Origin: Acidovorax benzenivorans
Lineage (GTDB): Bacteria; Pseudomonadota; Gammaproteobacteria; Burkholderiales; Burkholderiaceae_C
Reading direction: 5' to 3'
Assembly (NCBI RefSeq): GCF_028680575.1
Contig: NZ_JAPCKI010000014.1
Span: 59,431-123,430 of the forward strand
Length of the DNA stretch: 64,000 nt
A program made the position numbers and the translations under genes. Every line of letters starts with the position of its first letter. The stretch's first letter is position 1. The notes under the pieces were generated by a model. It worked only from the letters and a program-made list of their open reading frames with translations, was not told the DNA's origin and did not search any database. This document shows, in pieces, positions 8,362 through 16,851 of this stretch.

Positions 8362-8744
8362 CTTTGAAGCACCTGAATGTGCTGGCCGAGGACGACGACG
8401 ACCCGATGCTGTCGGCCGTGAACCTGGTGGACGTGTTCCTGGTGCTCGTGGTGGCGCTGCTCACGGCCGTGGCCGTGCAGACCCAGACCAGCGCCAACGA
8501 GAGCGTCACCATCATCCGCAACCCCGGCCAGCCCGACATGGAAGTGGTCGTGCGCGAGCAGGGCAAGGAAGTGCGCTTCAAGGGTGCTGGCAGTGCCGCG
8601 CAAGGGCAGGGCGTGCGCGCGGGCGTGGCCTACAAGCTCGAAGACGGCAACATCGTCTACATCCCTGAAACGGGCGCGGCCCCTGCCAGTGCCTCGGCTG
8701 GTGGCGCGGGTGGCACCGTCACGCCGGTACCCATCAAGCCATGA
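8358..8744 (+). CDS. DUF2149 protein, ExbD-like
   Basis: A 128-residue protein with one membrane segment at about residues 18-41 and a periplasmic domain of about 85 residues. The segment NLVDVFLVLVVALL places an Asp at residue 25, the same position as the proton-carrying Asp25 of ExbD, in a similar sequence setting. The soluble part carries VTIIRNPGQPDMEVVV and KLEDGNIVYIPE and ends in a Gly/Ala/Pro-rich tail. From memory DUF2149 genes accompany MotA/ExbB-like and CobN-like genes in other genomes. It overlaps both neighbours by four bases. The ExbD comparison is my inference from topology and the Asp. Confidence 0.72.
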   Translation: MTLKHLNVLAEDDDDPMLSAVNLVDVFLVLVVALLTAVAVQTQTSANESVTIIRNPGQPDMEVVVREQGKEVRFKGAGSAAQGQGVRAGVAYKLEDGNIVYIPETGAAPASASAGGAGGTVTPVPIKP

Positions 8745-11700
8745 AGGCGCTGATCCTGCGCGCGGCGCTGTGCTGCCTGCTGCTGGCTGCGCCGCTGGTG
8801 CATGCCGTACAGGCGGGCAAGGCCCAGGGCGCAGAGGGTTCCAACAAGACCGCGCCCGTGCTGCTGTGGCTCACCTCCGACATCACCACGGCCCCACGCA
8901 CGGCCATGGTGCAGCGCCTGGCCACCGAGGCGGGCCTGGGCTTTGCGCACATCGACTACCCGCTCGCGGGCCCAGCGGTGCTCGACGCAGCGCAGGCTCA
9001 GAAGCTGGAGCGCGCGCTGGCGGGCGCTGCGCTGGTGTGGGTGGATGCGCCGCATGCCAGCGTAGAGGCGCGTTTGCGCCGCATGGCGGGGGCGCAGCTT
9101 GATGCCCGCGCGACACGTGTACCCGGCCGCGTGGTGTGGGTGCCTGCGGGCGCCCCGGTGGCCGATGGGTCTAAAAATATCGCGGCGCTGGATGTCCCTG
9201 CCCGCATGGTGGCCTATCTGCAAGCCGGTGGCCCGCGCAACCTGAAGAGCGCCATTGCCCTGGCACAGGCCACGGTACGAGGCACGGCCATGCCCGACTT
9301 GCCCGCGCCCGACATCCTGCCCCCCCGGGGCATCTACCACCCCGACGCGCCCCGCCTGCTGCCCCACGCCGCAGCGCTGGAGGCCTGGCGCCAAGGCCAG
9401 CCCGCGCTGCGGGGCCTGCCCGCCGTGGCCGTGCTGGTGCACCGCCACCATTTTGTCGATGGCAGCACCGAATGGCTCGATGCCTGGCTGCGCACCTTCC
9501 GCCAGCAAGGCCTGTTCGCCTATGCGGCCTTTGGCCAGCAGGTCACGGCGCAAACGCTGGCCGAGGTGCTGGAGCTGCCGCCCGAGAGCGGCACCGGCCC
9601 CGGCCGCCTGCATGCCTCTGCTCTCGTGCTGCACCAGCTCGTGCCCCAGGCCGCTGCGCTGCAGCCGCTGCTGGTCCGCTGGGGCGTGCCGCTGCTGGGC
9701 ACACAGCCTTACCGCGCCGGTGATGCGGTCGCCTGGGAGGCCAGCGACACGGGGTTGTCGCTGTCCGACGTGCCGTTCTATCTGGCGCAGCCCGAAGCCG
9801 CTGGCGCCATCGACCCGGTGCTGGTGGCCGCCCACGGTGCGGAGGGCAAGGACTTTCGCCTCATCGAGCGCCAGGCCCAGGCCGTGGCGGCCAAGGCGCG
9901 GCGGCTGATCACACTGCAAACCAAACCCGCCGCCGACAAGCGCCTGGTGGCCATGGTCTACAACTACCCGCCGGGCGGCACCAATTTCGGCGCCTCGTTC
10001 CTCAACGTGCCGCGCAGCCTGGAGCAGGTGTCCGGCGGCCTGGCGCAGGCGGGCTACCGCACGCAGCAGGTGCCCGAGCAGGGCTGGATCGACGGGCTCA
10101 AGCCGCTGCTGGCCGCCTACTACCCCGGCGCCGATGTGCGCGCGCTGCTGCAAAGCGGGCAGGCCGCCGCGCTGCCGCTGGCGCGCTACGAGCAGCACCT
10201 GGCCACGCTGCCCAAGGCCGTGCGCGAGCGCATGAACGCGCACTGGGGCACTCCCGAAAAGAGCCGCTACGTGGTCGAGTGGCAGGGCGAAAAAGTGTTC
10301 GCCATCCCGCGCCTGCAGGTGGGCAATTTGTCCGTGCTGCCCCAGCCCCCGCGCGAGGAAACCCTGCGCCTGGGCCAGAACCCGTTCATGCACAAGTCCA
10401 AGGCGCCGCTGTCGCACCATTACCTGGCCGTGTACCTGTGGGCGCAGCTGGAGGCCGACGCGCTCATCCACTTCGGCACCCATGGCACGCAGGAATGGGC
10501 CGGTGGCAAGGCGCGTGCGCTCGATGTGCACGACGACGCGCTGCTGCCGCTGGGCGACCTGCCGGTGGTCTACCCCTACATCGTGGACAACCTGGGCGAG
10601 GCCCTCACGGCCAAGCGCCGGGGCCGCGCCGTGCTGGTGAGCCACCGCACGCCCGTGTTCGCCCCGGCGGGCTTCGAGGCACGCATGGCCCACATGCACG
10701 AGGTGATGCACGAGTGGGAAACTGTGGACGAAGGCCCCACGCGCCGCGCGCTCGAAAAGCAATTGGTCGCGCAGTTTGTGGAGCACCAGCTACACCGTGA
10801 CCTGGGCTGGAGCGCTGACCGCATCGCGGCCGACTTTAGCGGCTTCCTCGAAATCCTGCACCCCTACCTGGACCAGCTCGCGCAAAGCTCGCAGCCCAAG
10901 GGCTTGGCCGTGTTCGGCCGCGTGCCTGCGCCGGAGCAGCGGCGCGAGACCATCCTGCAGGCGCTGCGCAAGCCGCTGATCGAGGCGCTGGGCGAAGACA
11001 TCGACGAAGCCTTCCTCATCAAACACGACGCGGTGCTGGCCGCGCGCCCTGCGCGCTGGCTGGAAGTGGCATTGAAGGATGCGCAGGCCGCCAGCGTGCT
11101 GGACCTGCGCCCCGTGCTGCCAGCGCAAGCTGCAACACCGGGTGCGACGGGTGCATCCGATGTGGTGCGCGCCGAAGACCATGTGCCCAACCGCGCCGCA
11201 CGCAAGCCCATCGACACGCCCGCGCTGCTGCAGCTCGCACAACGAGCGCAAGAGCTGGAGCGCCTGCTCGCCACCGAGGGCGAGCTGCCCGGCCTGCTGG
11301 CTGCGCTGGAAGGGCGCTACCTGCCTGCTGCCTACGGGGGCGACCCCATCCGCAACCCCGAGAGCCTGCCCACGGGCCGCAACCTTACGGGGCTGGACCC
11401 GAGCCGCCTGCCCACACGCCAGGCCTATGCCGTGGCGCAGACGCTGTTCAACGACTGGTTCAAGGACTACCAGGCGCGCCATGGCGGCCAGGCGCCAGAG
11501 CGCATGGCGCTGTCGCTGTGGGCGGGTGAAACATTGCGCCACCAGGGCATCATGGAAGCCCAGGCCCTGGTGGCGCTGGGCATGCGCCCGGTGTGGGATG
11601 ACTCGGGCCGCCCGGTGCGCGTCGAAACCATTGCCGCCGATGAGCTGAAACGCCCGCGCGTCGATGTGCTCATGAGCATCACCGGCTCGTACCGCGACCA

Positions 11701-12985
11701 GTTCCCCGCGCTGATGGCACTGCTGGACCGCGCGGTGGCCCAGGCCGCCACGGCAGAGCCCGGCAATGTGATCGCGCGCAATACCGAGCAGATCGGCCAG
11801 GAGCTGCGCAAGCAAGGCGTGCCCCGCGCGCAGGCCGAGCAACTGGCGCGCGTGCGCTCGTTCGGCAATGCGGTGGGCGACTATGGCACCGGCCTGTCGG
11901 ACGCGGTGCAGAGCGACGGCCTGCAAACCAACGATGCGCGCCTGGGCCAGATGTTCCTAGAACGCATGAGCCAGCCTTATCTGGATGGCGAGCCGGTGAC
12001 GGGGGTTGCGGGCGGCACGGCGGCGAAGGCGCTGGGAGCGCACCTGCGCCGCACCGATGCCGCCATCCTGTCGCGCAGCTCGCACCTGTATGCCATGGTC
12101 AGCTCGGACGACCCGTTCCAGTACCTGGGCGGCCTGTCGGCCGCAGCCCGTGTGGCCGGGCGCCCGCAGGGGCTGGAGTTGCATGTGGCCCAGCTGCAGG
12201 ACGCTAGCGAGCCCACCACCGAAACCGCGCAGCGCGCCATTGCGCTGGAGATGCAGTCGCGCTACCTGCACCCCGGCTGGCTACAGGCGCAGAAGGCCGA
12301 GGGCTACTCGGGCACGCTGCAGGTGCTCAAGGCCGTGCAGTTTGCCTGGGGCTGGCAGGCCGTCGCGCCCGACACGGTGCGCAGCGACCATTGGCAAAGC
12401 TTTTATGACGTGCTGGTGCGCGACAAGCACCAGCTGGGCCTGCCCGATTGGCTCAAGGAACACCCGCAGGCCTATGCCCAGTCGCTGGAGCGCCTGGTGC
12501 AGGCACAGCGCCAGGGCTATTGGCAGGCCGATGCCGACACGCAAAAGCAACTCGCGCAGATGTACCAGGAGCTGACGCGCGCGGCCCCGCTGGCCGCCGA
12601 GCTGCCCAGCGTGCGCCGCTGGGTGGAGCGGGCGGCTCGTGGTGAGTCCGTAGAGCAGACCCCGCCTGCAGGCATGGCCATTGCCGCGCCGCAGTCGCCA
12701 GCCCTTGCAGCGCCACAGCTTGCGCCCCCCGCCGCTGACCTGCCCGCGCCGCCCGCCCAGGCAGAAGCACCACCCTCTGCGCCCGCCGTGCCTACCATGG
12801 GCGTGTTGCTGGAGCGGCAGCCCGAGCGCGAAGCCCTCGACACCGCCAAAGAATCCAGCCCCGTGGAGCGCATGGTGGGCATCGTGGCCCTGCTGGTCAT
12901 GGCCCTGGTGGCGATGGCGGGCGCCGCGTGGCAGGCGCGCCGTCCGTCCTCGCTGTCTTCCCCGTTGCAACCGGCCGGCCTGTGA
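8741..12985 (+). CDS. cobN: CobN-like protein, exported and C-terminally membrane-anchored
   Basis: CobN is the large subunit of the aerobic-type cobaltochelatase and is related to the magnesium chelatase H subunit. This 1414-residue version has the family core, for example [19 protein letters not shown] (about residues 577-595), [36 protein letters not shown] and [20 protein letters not shown]. It also has a signal-peptide-like N terminus (about 1-22, [19 protein letters not shown]), a Pro/Ala-rich linker (about 1306-1352) and one C-terminal membrane helix (about 1378-1397, ending in basic residues). It is longer than the cytoplasmic enzymes of about 1250-1275 residues. No cobS or cobT chelatase gene is present. 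The topology suggests a periplasmic CobN working with the ExbB/DUF2149 pair encoded just upstream. Confidence 0.88.
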   Translation: MKALILRAALCCLLLAAPLVHAVQAGKAQGAEGSNKTAPVLLWLTSDITTAPRTAMVQRLATEAGLGFAHIDYPLAGPAVLDAAQAQKLERALAGAALVWVDAPHASVEARLRRMAGAQLDARATRVPGRVVWVPAGAPVADGSKNIAALDVPARMVAYLQAGGPRNLKSAIALAQATVRGTAMPDLPAPDILPPRGIYHPDAPRLLPHAAALEAWRQGQPALRGLPAVAVLVHRHHFVDGSTEWLDAWLRTFRQQGLFAYAAFGQQVTAQTLAEVLELPPESGTGPGRLHASALVLHQLVPQAAALQPLLVRWGVPLLGTQPYRAGDAVAWEASDTGLSLSDVPFYLAQPEAAGAIDPVLVAAHGAEGKDFRLIERQAQAVAAKARRLITLQTKPAADKRLVAMVYNYPPGGTNFGASFLNVPRSLEQVSGGLAQAGYRTQQVPEQGWIDGLKPLLAAYYPGADVRALLQSGQAAALPLARYEQHLATLPKAVRERMNAHWGTPEKSRYVVEWQGEKVFAIPRLQVGNLSVLPQPPREETLRLGQNPFMHKSKAPLSHHYLAVYLWAQLEADALIHFGTHGTQEWAGGKARALDVHDDALLPLGDLPVVYPYIVDNLGEALTAKRRGRAVLVSHRTPVFAPAGFEARMAHMHEVMHEWETVDEGPTRRALEKQLVAQFVEHQLHRDLGWSADRIAADFSGFLEILHPYLDQLAQSSQPKGLAVFGRVPAPEQRRETILQALRKPLIEALGEDIDEAFLIKHDAVLAARPARWLEVALKDAQAASVLDLRPVLPAQAATPGATGASDVVRAEDHVPNRAARKPIDTPALLQLAQRAQELERLLATEGELPGLLAALEGRYLPAAYGGDPIRNPESLPTGRNLTGLDPSRLPTRQAYAVAQTLFNDWFKDYQARHGGQAPERMALSLWAGETLRHQGIMEAQALVALGMRPVWDDSGRPVRVETIAADELKRPRVDVLMSITGSYRDQFPALMALLDRAVAQAATAEPGNVIARNTEQIGQELRKQGVPRAQAEQLARVRSFGNAVGDYGTGLSDAVQSDGLQTNDARLGQMFLERMSQPYLDGEPVTGVAGGTAAKALGAHLRRTDAAILSRSSHLYAMVSSDDPFQYLGGLSAAARVAGRPQGLELHVAQLQDASEPTTETAQRAIALEMQSRYLHPGWLQAQKAEGYSGTLQVLKAVQFAWGWQAVAPDTVRSDHWQSFYDVLVRDKHQLGLPDWLKEHPQAYAQSLERLVQAQRQGYWQADADTQKQLAQMYQELTRAAPLAAELPSVRRWVERAARGESVEQTPPAGMAIAAPQSPALAAPQLAPPAADLPAPPAQAEAPPSAPAVPTMGVLLERQPEREALDTAKESSPVERMVGIVALLVMALVAMAGAAWQARRPSSLSSPLQPAGL

Positions 12986-13014
12986 TGACCGGCCTCTCTG
13001 AAAGAATCGACACC

Positions 13015-13584
13015 ATGCAGATCGAAACCCCGCCCACCGAAAAACGCTACGAAAAGCCCGAGGGCGAACGCCGTGGCCTTGTCATCGTCAACACCGGCGA
13101 TGGCAAGGGCAAGAGCACGGCCGCTTTTGGCCTGGCGCTGCGCGCGCATGGCCGGGGCAAGGCCGTGAAGATTTTCCAGTTCATGAAAGTGCCCACCGCG
13201 CGCTTTGGCGAGCACCGCATGTTCGAGCAGATCGGCCTGCCCATCGAGGGTCTGGGCGATGGCTTCAGCTGGAAGAGCAAGGACCTGGAGCACTCGGCCC
13301 AGCTCGCGCGCGACGGCTGGGAAAAGGCGCGCGCCGCCATCCTGTCGGGCGAGCATTTTCTGGTGGTGTTGGACGAGATCACTTACCCGCTGATCTATGG
13401 CTGGCTGCCGCTCGACGGCGTGTTGCAGACCCTGCGCGAGCGGCCGAAGGAGGTGCATGTGTGCCTGACGGGCCGCCGCTGCCCGCCCGAGATCATCGAG
13501 CTGGCAGACACAGTGACCGAGATGCAGCTGATCAAGCACGCGTTCAAGGCGGGCATTCCCGCGCAGCGCGGCATCGAAGACTAG
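13015..13584 (+). CDS. cobO: cob(I)yrinic acid a,c-diamide adenosyltransferase
   Basis: Transfers the 5'-deoxyadenosyl group from ATP to the Co(I) corrinoid, giving the coenzyme form. The protein (189 residues from this start) belongs to the BtuR/CobO/CobP family: P-loop [21 protein letters not shown] near the N terminus, [14 protein letters not shown], the Walker-B-like [11 protein letters not shown] and the C-terminal [20 protein letters not shown]. The start MQIETPP was preferred because GAAAG lies about ten bases upstream. An ATG at 12985 overlapping the cobN stop (TGATG) would add ten residues and is also plausible. It lies inside the B12 operon. Confidence 0.92.
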   Translation: MQIETPPTEKRYEKPEGERRGLVIVNTGDGKGKSTAAFGLALRAHGRGKAVKIFQFMKVPTARFGEHRMFEQIGLPIEGLGDGFSWKSKDLEHSAQLARDGWEKARAAILSGEHFLVVLDEITYPLIYGWLPLDGVLQTLRERPKEVHVCLTGRRCPPEIIELADTVTEMQLIKHAFKAGIPAQRGIED

Positions 13585-13594
13585 TCAGGCTGCC

Positions 13595-14599
13595 GTGTCC
13601 GACCACTGGCTTTTGTTGCTCACACCCGCCGGGGGCTGGCCCATGGTGGCGGTGTGGATCGGCGTGCCGCTGCTGGCGCTGGCGGTGGACTGGTGGCTGG
13701 GCGAGCCGCCCGCTGCCTGGCACCCGGTGGTCTGGATGGGGCGGGCGCTGCAGTGGTGGGGTGAGCGCTTGGCGCCAGCGGTCCCTGTCGCCAGGGATTT
13801 GAAGCTTTTTTGGCTTGCGGCGCTTGTGTGGTGTGTGCTGGCAGCTATTGTTTTTATAGTGGGGTGGGCGGCGCAGCAGCTGGTACTGATGCTGCACGGC
13901 TTTGTGGCGGCGGCGTTGCTGGCACTGCTGCTCAAGCCCCTGCTGGCCTGGCGCATGTTGCACGACGAGGTGCTGGCGGTGGAGGTGGCGCTGGGCCAGT
14001 CGCTGCCCGCCGGGCGTGCGCAGTTGTCGCGGCTGGTGAGTCGTGATGTGAGCGCGCTCACCGTCGTGCAGGTGCGCGAGTCCGCCATCGAATCGCTGGC
14101 CGAAAACCTCAACGACTCGGTGGTGGCGCCGCTGTTCTGGTTTGCACTGCTGGGCCTGCCTGGGGCGGCGCTGTACCGCTTTGCTAACACGGCCGATGCC
14201 ATGTGGGGCTACCCCGGAATGCGCGGCGGGCGCTACTGGCAATGGGCGGGCAAATGGGCGGCGCGGGCCGACGATGTGCTGTCTTGGGTGCCCGCGCGCA
14301 TCACCGCCTTGTTGATGGTTGTGGTGGCCAAGGGCTTGCCGTTGTCCACGCTGGCACGACAGGCGCGCAAGACGCCGTCGCCCAACAGCGGCTGGCCCAT
14401 GGCGGCCATGGCGCTGGCGTTGAACGTGCGGCTGGCCAAGCCCGGTGTGTACACGCTGCACAGCAAGGGCCGCCGGGCCGGGCCGCTCGATACGCGGCGT
14501 GCCGCGCGCCTGGGCACGCAGGTGGTGCTGGCCATGGCGCCGGTAGCCGCCGCCCTGCAGCTAGGCGTGCTGGTGGCCTTTGCCTGGGTACACGCATGA
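13595..14599 (+). CDS. cbiB: adenosylcobinamide-phosphate synthase CbiB
   Basis: Membrane enzyme that attaches the aminopropanol (phosphate) arm to adenosylcobyric acid. The 334-residue protein has family motifs DWWLGEPPAAWHPVVWMGR near the N terminus, SRDVSALTVVQVRESAIES, LAENLNDSVVAPLFW and ANTADAMWGY, with several membrane segments. It starts with GTG eleven bases after cobO. A repeat copy (13797-13859) codes for about residues 69-89 (KLFWLAALVWCVLAAIVFI), which now form a membrane helix. The stop overlaps the next gene (ATGA). Confidence 0.92.
   Translation: MSDHWLLLLTPAGGWPMVAVWIGVPLLALAVDWWLGEPPAAWHPVVWMGRALQWWGERLAPAVPVARDLKLFWLAALVWCVLAAIVFIVGWAAQQLVLMLHGFVAAALLALLLKPLLAWRMLHDEVLAVEVALGQSLPAGRAQLSRLVSRDVSALTVVQVRESAIESLAENLNDSVVAPLFWFALLGLPGAALYRFANTADAMWGYPGMRGGRYWQWAGKWAARADDVLSWVPARITALLMVVVAKGLPLSTLARQARKTPSPNSGWPMAAMALALNVRLAKPGVYTLHSKGRRAGPLDTRRAARLGTQVVLAMAPVAAALQLGVLVAFAWVHA
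13797..13859 (+). repeat. dispersed palindromic repeat, copy C (inside cbiB)
   Basis: Reads TTTGAAGCTTTTTTGGC, then GGCGCTTGTGTGG, GTGCTGGCAGCTATTG and TTTTTATAG, the same order of blocks as the other copies (TTTGAAGC, GCGCTT, GCGCT-like arm, AGCTAT, T-rich end). It is translated in frame as a hydrophobic helix of CbiB. Confidence 0.68.
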
Positions 14600-15681
14600 C
14601 ATCTCCAGGCTCTTTTTCCTTGCCTGCATCTCTGCACGGGGGGCCAGACGCTGCGGGCATTCCGTTGTTTGATTTTTCGACCAACAGCAATGCCTGCGGG
14701 CCATGCCCCGAGGCGCTGCACGCCGTGCAGGCGGCCGACGCCACGCGCTACCCCGACCCGGCCTACACAGCCCTGCGCGAGGCCCTGGGCGCCTTCCATA
14801 GCGTATCGCCAGGGCGCATCGTGCTGGCGGCCAGTGCCAGCGAGTTCATCCACCGCATCACCGCGCTGGCCGCGCAGCAGGGCGTGGTGCAGGCGGCCGT
14901 GCCGCCGCACAGCTATGGCGACTACGCCCAGGCTGCACAAGTGCGTGGTCTGGATGTGCTGCGCAGGGGGGGCACTGCGGTGGGTTTGCAATGGGCGTGT
15001 GAGCCATCCAGCCCTTTGGGTGTGGAAGATCCCTCCGTGCGCGGGTGGCGAAAAGGCGAAGAGGGCGACGCTGCCGGTGCCTTGCGGGTGATCGACTGCG
15101 CGTATGTGCCCTTGAGGCTCGATGCCGAGTCCGCGTGGACGGGTGCACCGTCGCCGCGCCTGCCATCGGCCTGCTGGCAGCTCTGGACCCCCAACAAGGC
15201 CCTGGGGCTCACGGGTGTGCGCGCGGCGTATGCAATTTCACCGGAGGGTTGCGATGTGCAGGCGCAGGCGCTGACAGCCCTGGCACCTTCCTGGCCCGTG
15301 GGCGCCCACGGCGTGGCCTTGCTGCAGGCGTGGACGCAAGCCACCGTGCAGCAATGGCTGTTGCACAGCCTGCACACCCTGCGCGACTGGAAGGCGCGCC
15401 AGCTGGCTTTGTGCACCGACCTGGGCTGGGCCGTGCACGCAGGCAGCCTGGCCAACTATTTCTGCGCGCGGCCCGCCACAGCCACACTGCAAAGCGATCT
15501 GGCAGCGTTGCGTGCCAGCGGCATCAAGCTGCGCGATGCGACATCGTTCGGCCTCCCCGGCACCGTGCGCCTGGGTGTGCTGGCGCCCGCTGCACAAGAT
15601 GCGCTGCAGGCCGCATGGCAGGCGCTGCCGGGCCGTACCATCCCGCACAGAGTTTCAACCGGTTCAGGGGAGACCTTGTGA
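14596..15681 (+). CDS. cobC: L-threonine-O-3-phosphate decarboxylase / aminotransferase-like (CobC/CobD)
   Basis: PLP enzyme of the histidinol-phosphate-aminotransferase type which, in the B12 pathway, decarboxylates threonine phosphate to aminopropanol phosphate, the substrate of CbiB. The 361-residue protein has FDFSTNSNACGPCPEAL near the N terminus, RYPDPAYTALREALG, the PLP-binding Lys201 in WTPNKALGLTGVRAAY and the C-terminal Arg in GTVRLGVL. It overlaps cbiB (ATGA) and the HipA-like gene (GTGA). Residues about 130-162 form an unusually charged insertion relative to what I expect of the family. The naming follows Pseudomonas denitrificans; the Salmonella equivalent is cobD. Confidence 0.88.
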   Translation: MTSPGSFSLPASLHGGPDAAGIPLFDFSTNSNACGPCPEALHAVQAADATRYPDPAYTALREALGAFHSVSPGRIVLAASASEFIHRITALAAQQGVVQAAVPPHSYGDYAQAAQVRGLDVLRRGGTAVGLQWACEPSSPLGVEDPSVRGWRKGEEGDAAGALRVIDCAYVPLRLDAESAWTGAPSPRLPSACWQLWTPNKALGLTGVRAAYAISPEGCDVQAQALTALAPSWPVGAHGVALLQAWTQATVQQWLLHSLHTLRDWKARQLALCTDLGWAVHAGSLANYFCARPATATLQSDLAALRASGIKLRDATSFGLPGTVRLGVLAPAAQDALQAAWQALPGRTIPHRVSTGSGETL

Positions 15682-16472
15682 GAACCATCACCATCAATCG
15701 CTACGTCACGCCGCTGCGTGAAGGTGGCTCCATGCCCGCCATCGTCGAGGGCGACGACCTGGGCACTTACGTGCTCAAGTTCCGTGGCGCAGGGCAGGGC
15801 GTGCGCGCGCTGCTGGCCGAGATGATCGCAGGTGGCATCGCCCGCGCGCTGGGTCTGCCCGTGCCCGAGATCGTGCTGGCCCAGCTCGACCCCGCGCTGG
15901 CGCAAACCGAGCCCGACCCCGAGATCCAGGACCTGGTGCGCGCCAGTGGCGGCCTGAACGTGGGGCTGGACTACCTGTCGGGCGCGCTCAATTTCGACCC
16001 GGCGGTGGATCGAGTGTCCGATGACTTCGCCTCGCGCCTGGTGTGGTTCGATGCCCTGGTGGGCAATGTGGACCGCACGGCGCGCAACACCAATCTGCTC
16101 ATGTGGCACCGCCAGCCCTGGCTCATCGACCATGGTGCGGCGCTGACGTTTCACCATGCCTGGAACGGTGTTGTGGCCCAGCCTGACAAGCCCTTTGCGC
16201 CGATTGCCGACCATGTGCTGCTGGCCCAGGCCACGGCGCTGGTGCAGGTGGATGCCGAGCTGGCCGCACGTCTCACGCCCGATGTGGTGGGCGGCATTCT
16301 GGCCGAGGTGCCCGATGAGTTTTTGCAACTGGCCGGTGCAGACCACGAAGAAGGCCCGCTGACCGCCACCACCACCCACCGCCAGGCGTATGTGGACTAT
16401 TTCTGCGAGCGCCTGGCCGCACGCGCCACCTGGGTGAATGCGTTGAAGGAGGCGGTCGATGCACGCACCTGA
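15678..16472 (+). CDS. HipA-like kinase-fold protein
   Basis: A 264-residue protein related to the kinase domain of HipA, without the N-terminal HipB-binding part of full-length HipA (about 440 residues). Kinase residues are present: a candidate ATP-binding Lys34 in YVLKFRGAGQG, the catalytic loop GNVDRTARNTN with Asp132 and Asn137 spaced as in HipA (D-x4-N), and the metal-binding Asp151 in LIDHG. It begins with GTG overlapping the cobC stop and overlaps the following DUF3037 gene by 14 bases. No antitoxin of the HipB type is present. The position inside the B12 operon suggests a metabolic or regulatory phosphorylation rather than a toxin role. The substrate is unknown. Confidence 0.75.
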   Translation: MRTITINRYVTPLREGGSMPAIVEGDDLGTYVLKFRGAGQGVRALLAEMIAGGIARALGLPVPEIVLAQLDPALAQTEPDPEIQDLVRASGGLNVGLDYLSGALNFDPAVDRVSDDFASRLVWFDALVGNVDRTARNTNLLMWHRQPWLIDHGAALTFHHAWNGVVAQPDKPFAPIADHVLLAQATALVQVDAELAARLTPDVVGGILAEVPDEFLQLAGADHEEGPLTATTTHRQAYVDYFCERLAARATWVNALKEAVDART

Positions 16473-16851
16473 GGTGTACGACTACGCGATCGTGCGCGTG
16501 GTGCCTCGCGTGGAGCGCGAGGAATTCATCAACGCGGGCGTGATCCTGTCGTGCCAGCGCACCGGCTTTCTGCAGGCGGCCATCGCGCTCGACGAAACAC
16601 GCCTGCTGGCTATGGACCCGCAGGCCGACATCGACACCGTGCGCCGCCACTTGGCCGCCATCGTGGCCATCTGTGCGGGCGAAGAAGGCTGTGGGCCGAT
16701 TGCGCGCCTGCCGTACCGCCAACGCTTTCACTGGCTCACCGCCCGGCGCAGCGCCATCATCCAGACCTCGCCCGTGCACACCGGCCGCTGCATCGATGCG
16801 GCGGCAGCACTCGAACACATCATGGGCCGCATGGTCCGCCCACTGCCTTGA
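16459..16851 (+). CDS. DUF3037 protein
   Basis: A 130-residue protein of the DUF3037 family, recognised by YDYAIVRVVPRVEREEFINA followed by a beta strand with GVILSCQ, and by the C-terminal QTSPVHTGRC segment. No catalytic residues are assigned. From memory the family occurs next to HipA-like kinase genes, as here, so the two probably act together. AAGGAGG lies seven bases ahead of its ATG, within the end of the HipA-like gene. Its stop overlaps the proposed TTG start of cobQ. Function unknown. Confidence 0.78.
   Translation: MHAPEVYDYAIVRVVPRVEREEFINAGVILSCQRTGFLQAAIALDETRLLAMDPQADIDTVRRHLAAIVAICAGEEGCGPIARLPYRQRFHWLTARRSAIIQTSPVHTGRCIDAAAALEHIMGRMVRPLP

Noticed and set aside
8657..10786. 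709-codon open frame antisense to the start of cobN
   Set aside because: Shadow of cobN: no domain, His/Gln/Arg-rich low-complexity composition, and it crosses the DUF2149-cobN junction on the wrong strand.
15678..16851. Reading the HipA-like/DUF3037 pair as a toxin-antitoxin system
   Set aside because: No HipB-like DNA-binding antitoxin, the kinase lacks the N-terminal part that binds HipB, and the pair is wired into a metabolic operon by start-stop overlaps. A toxin role is not excluded but is not supported.
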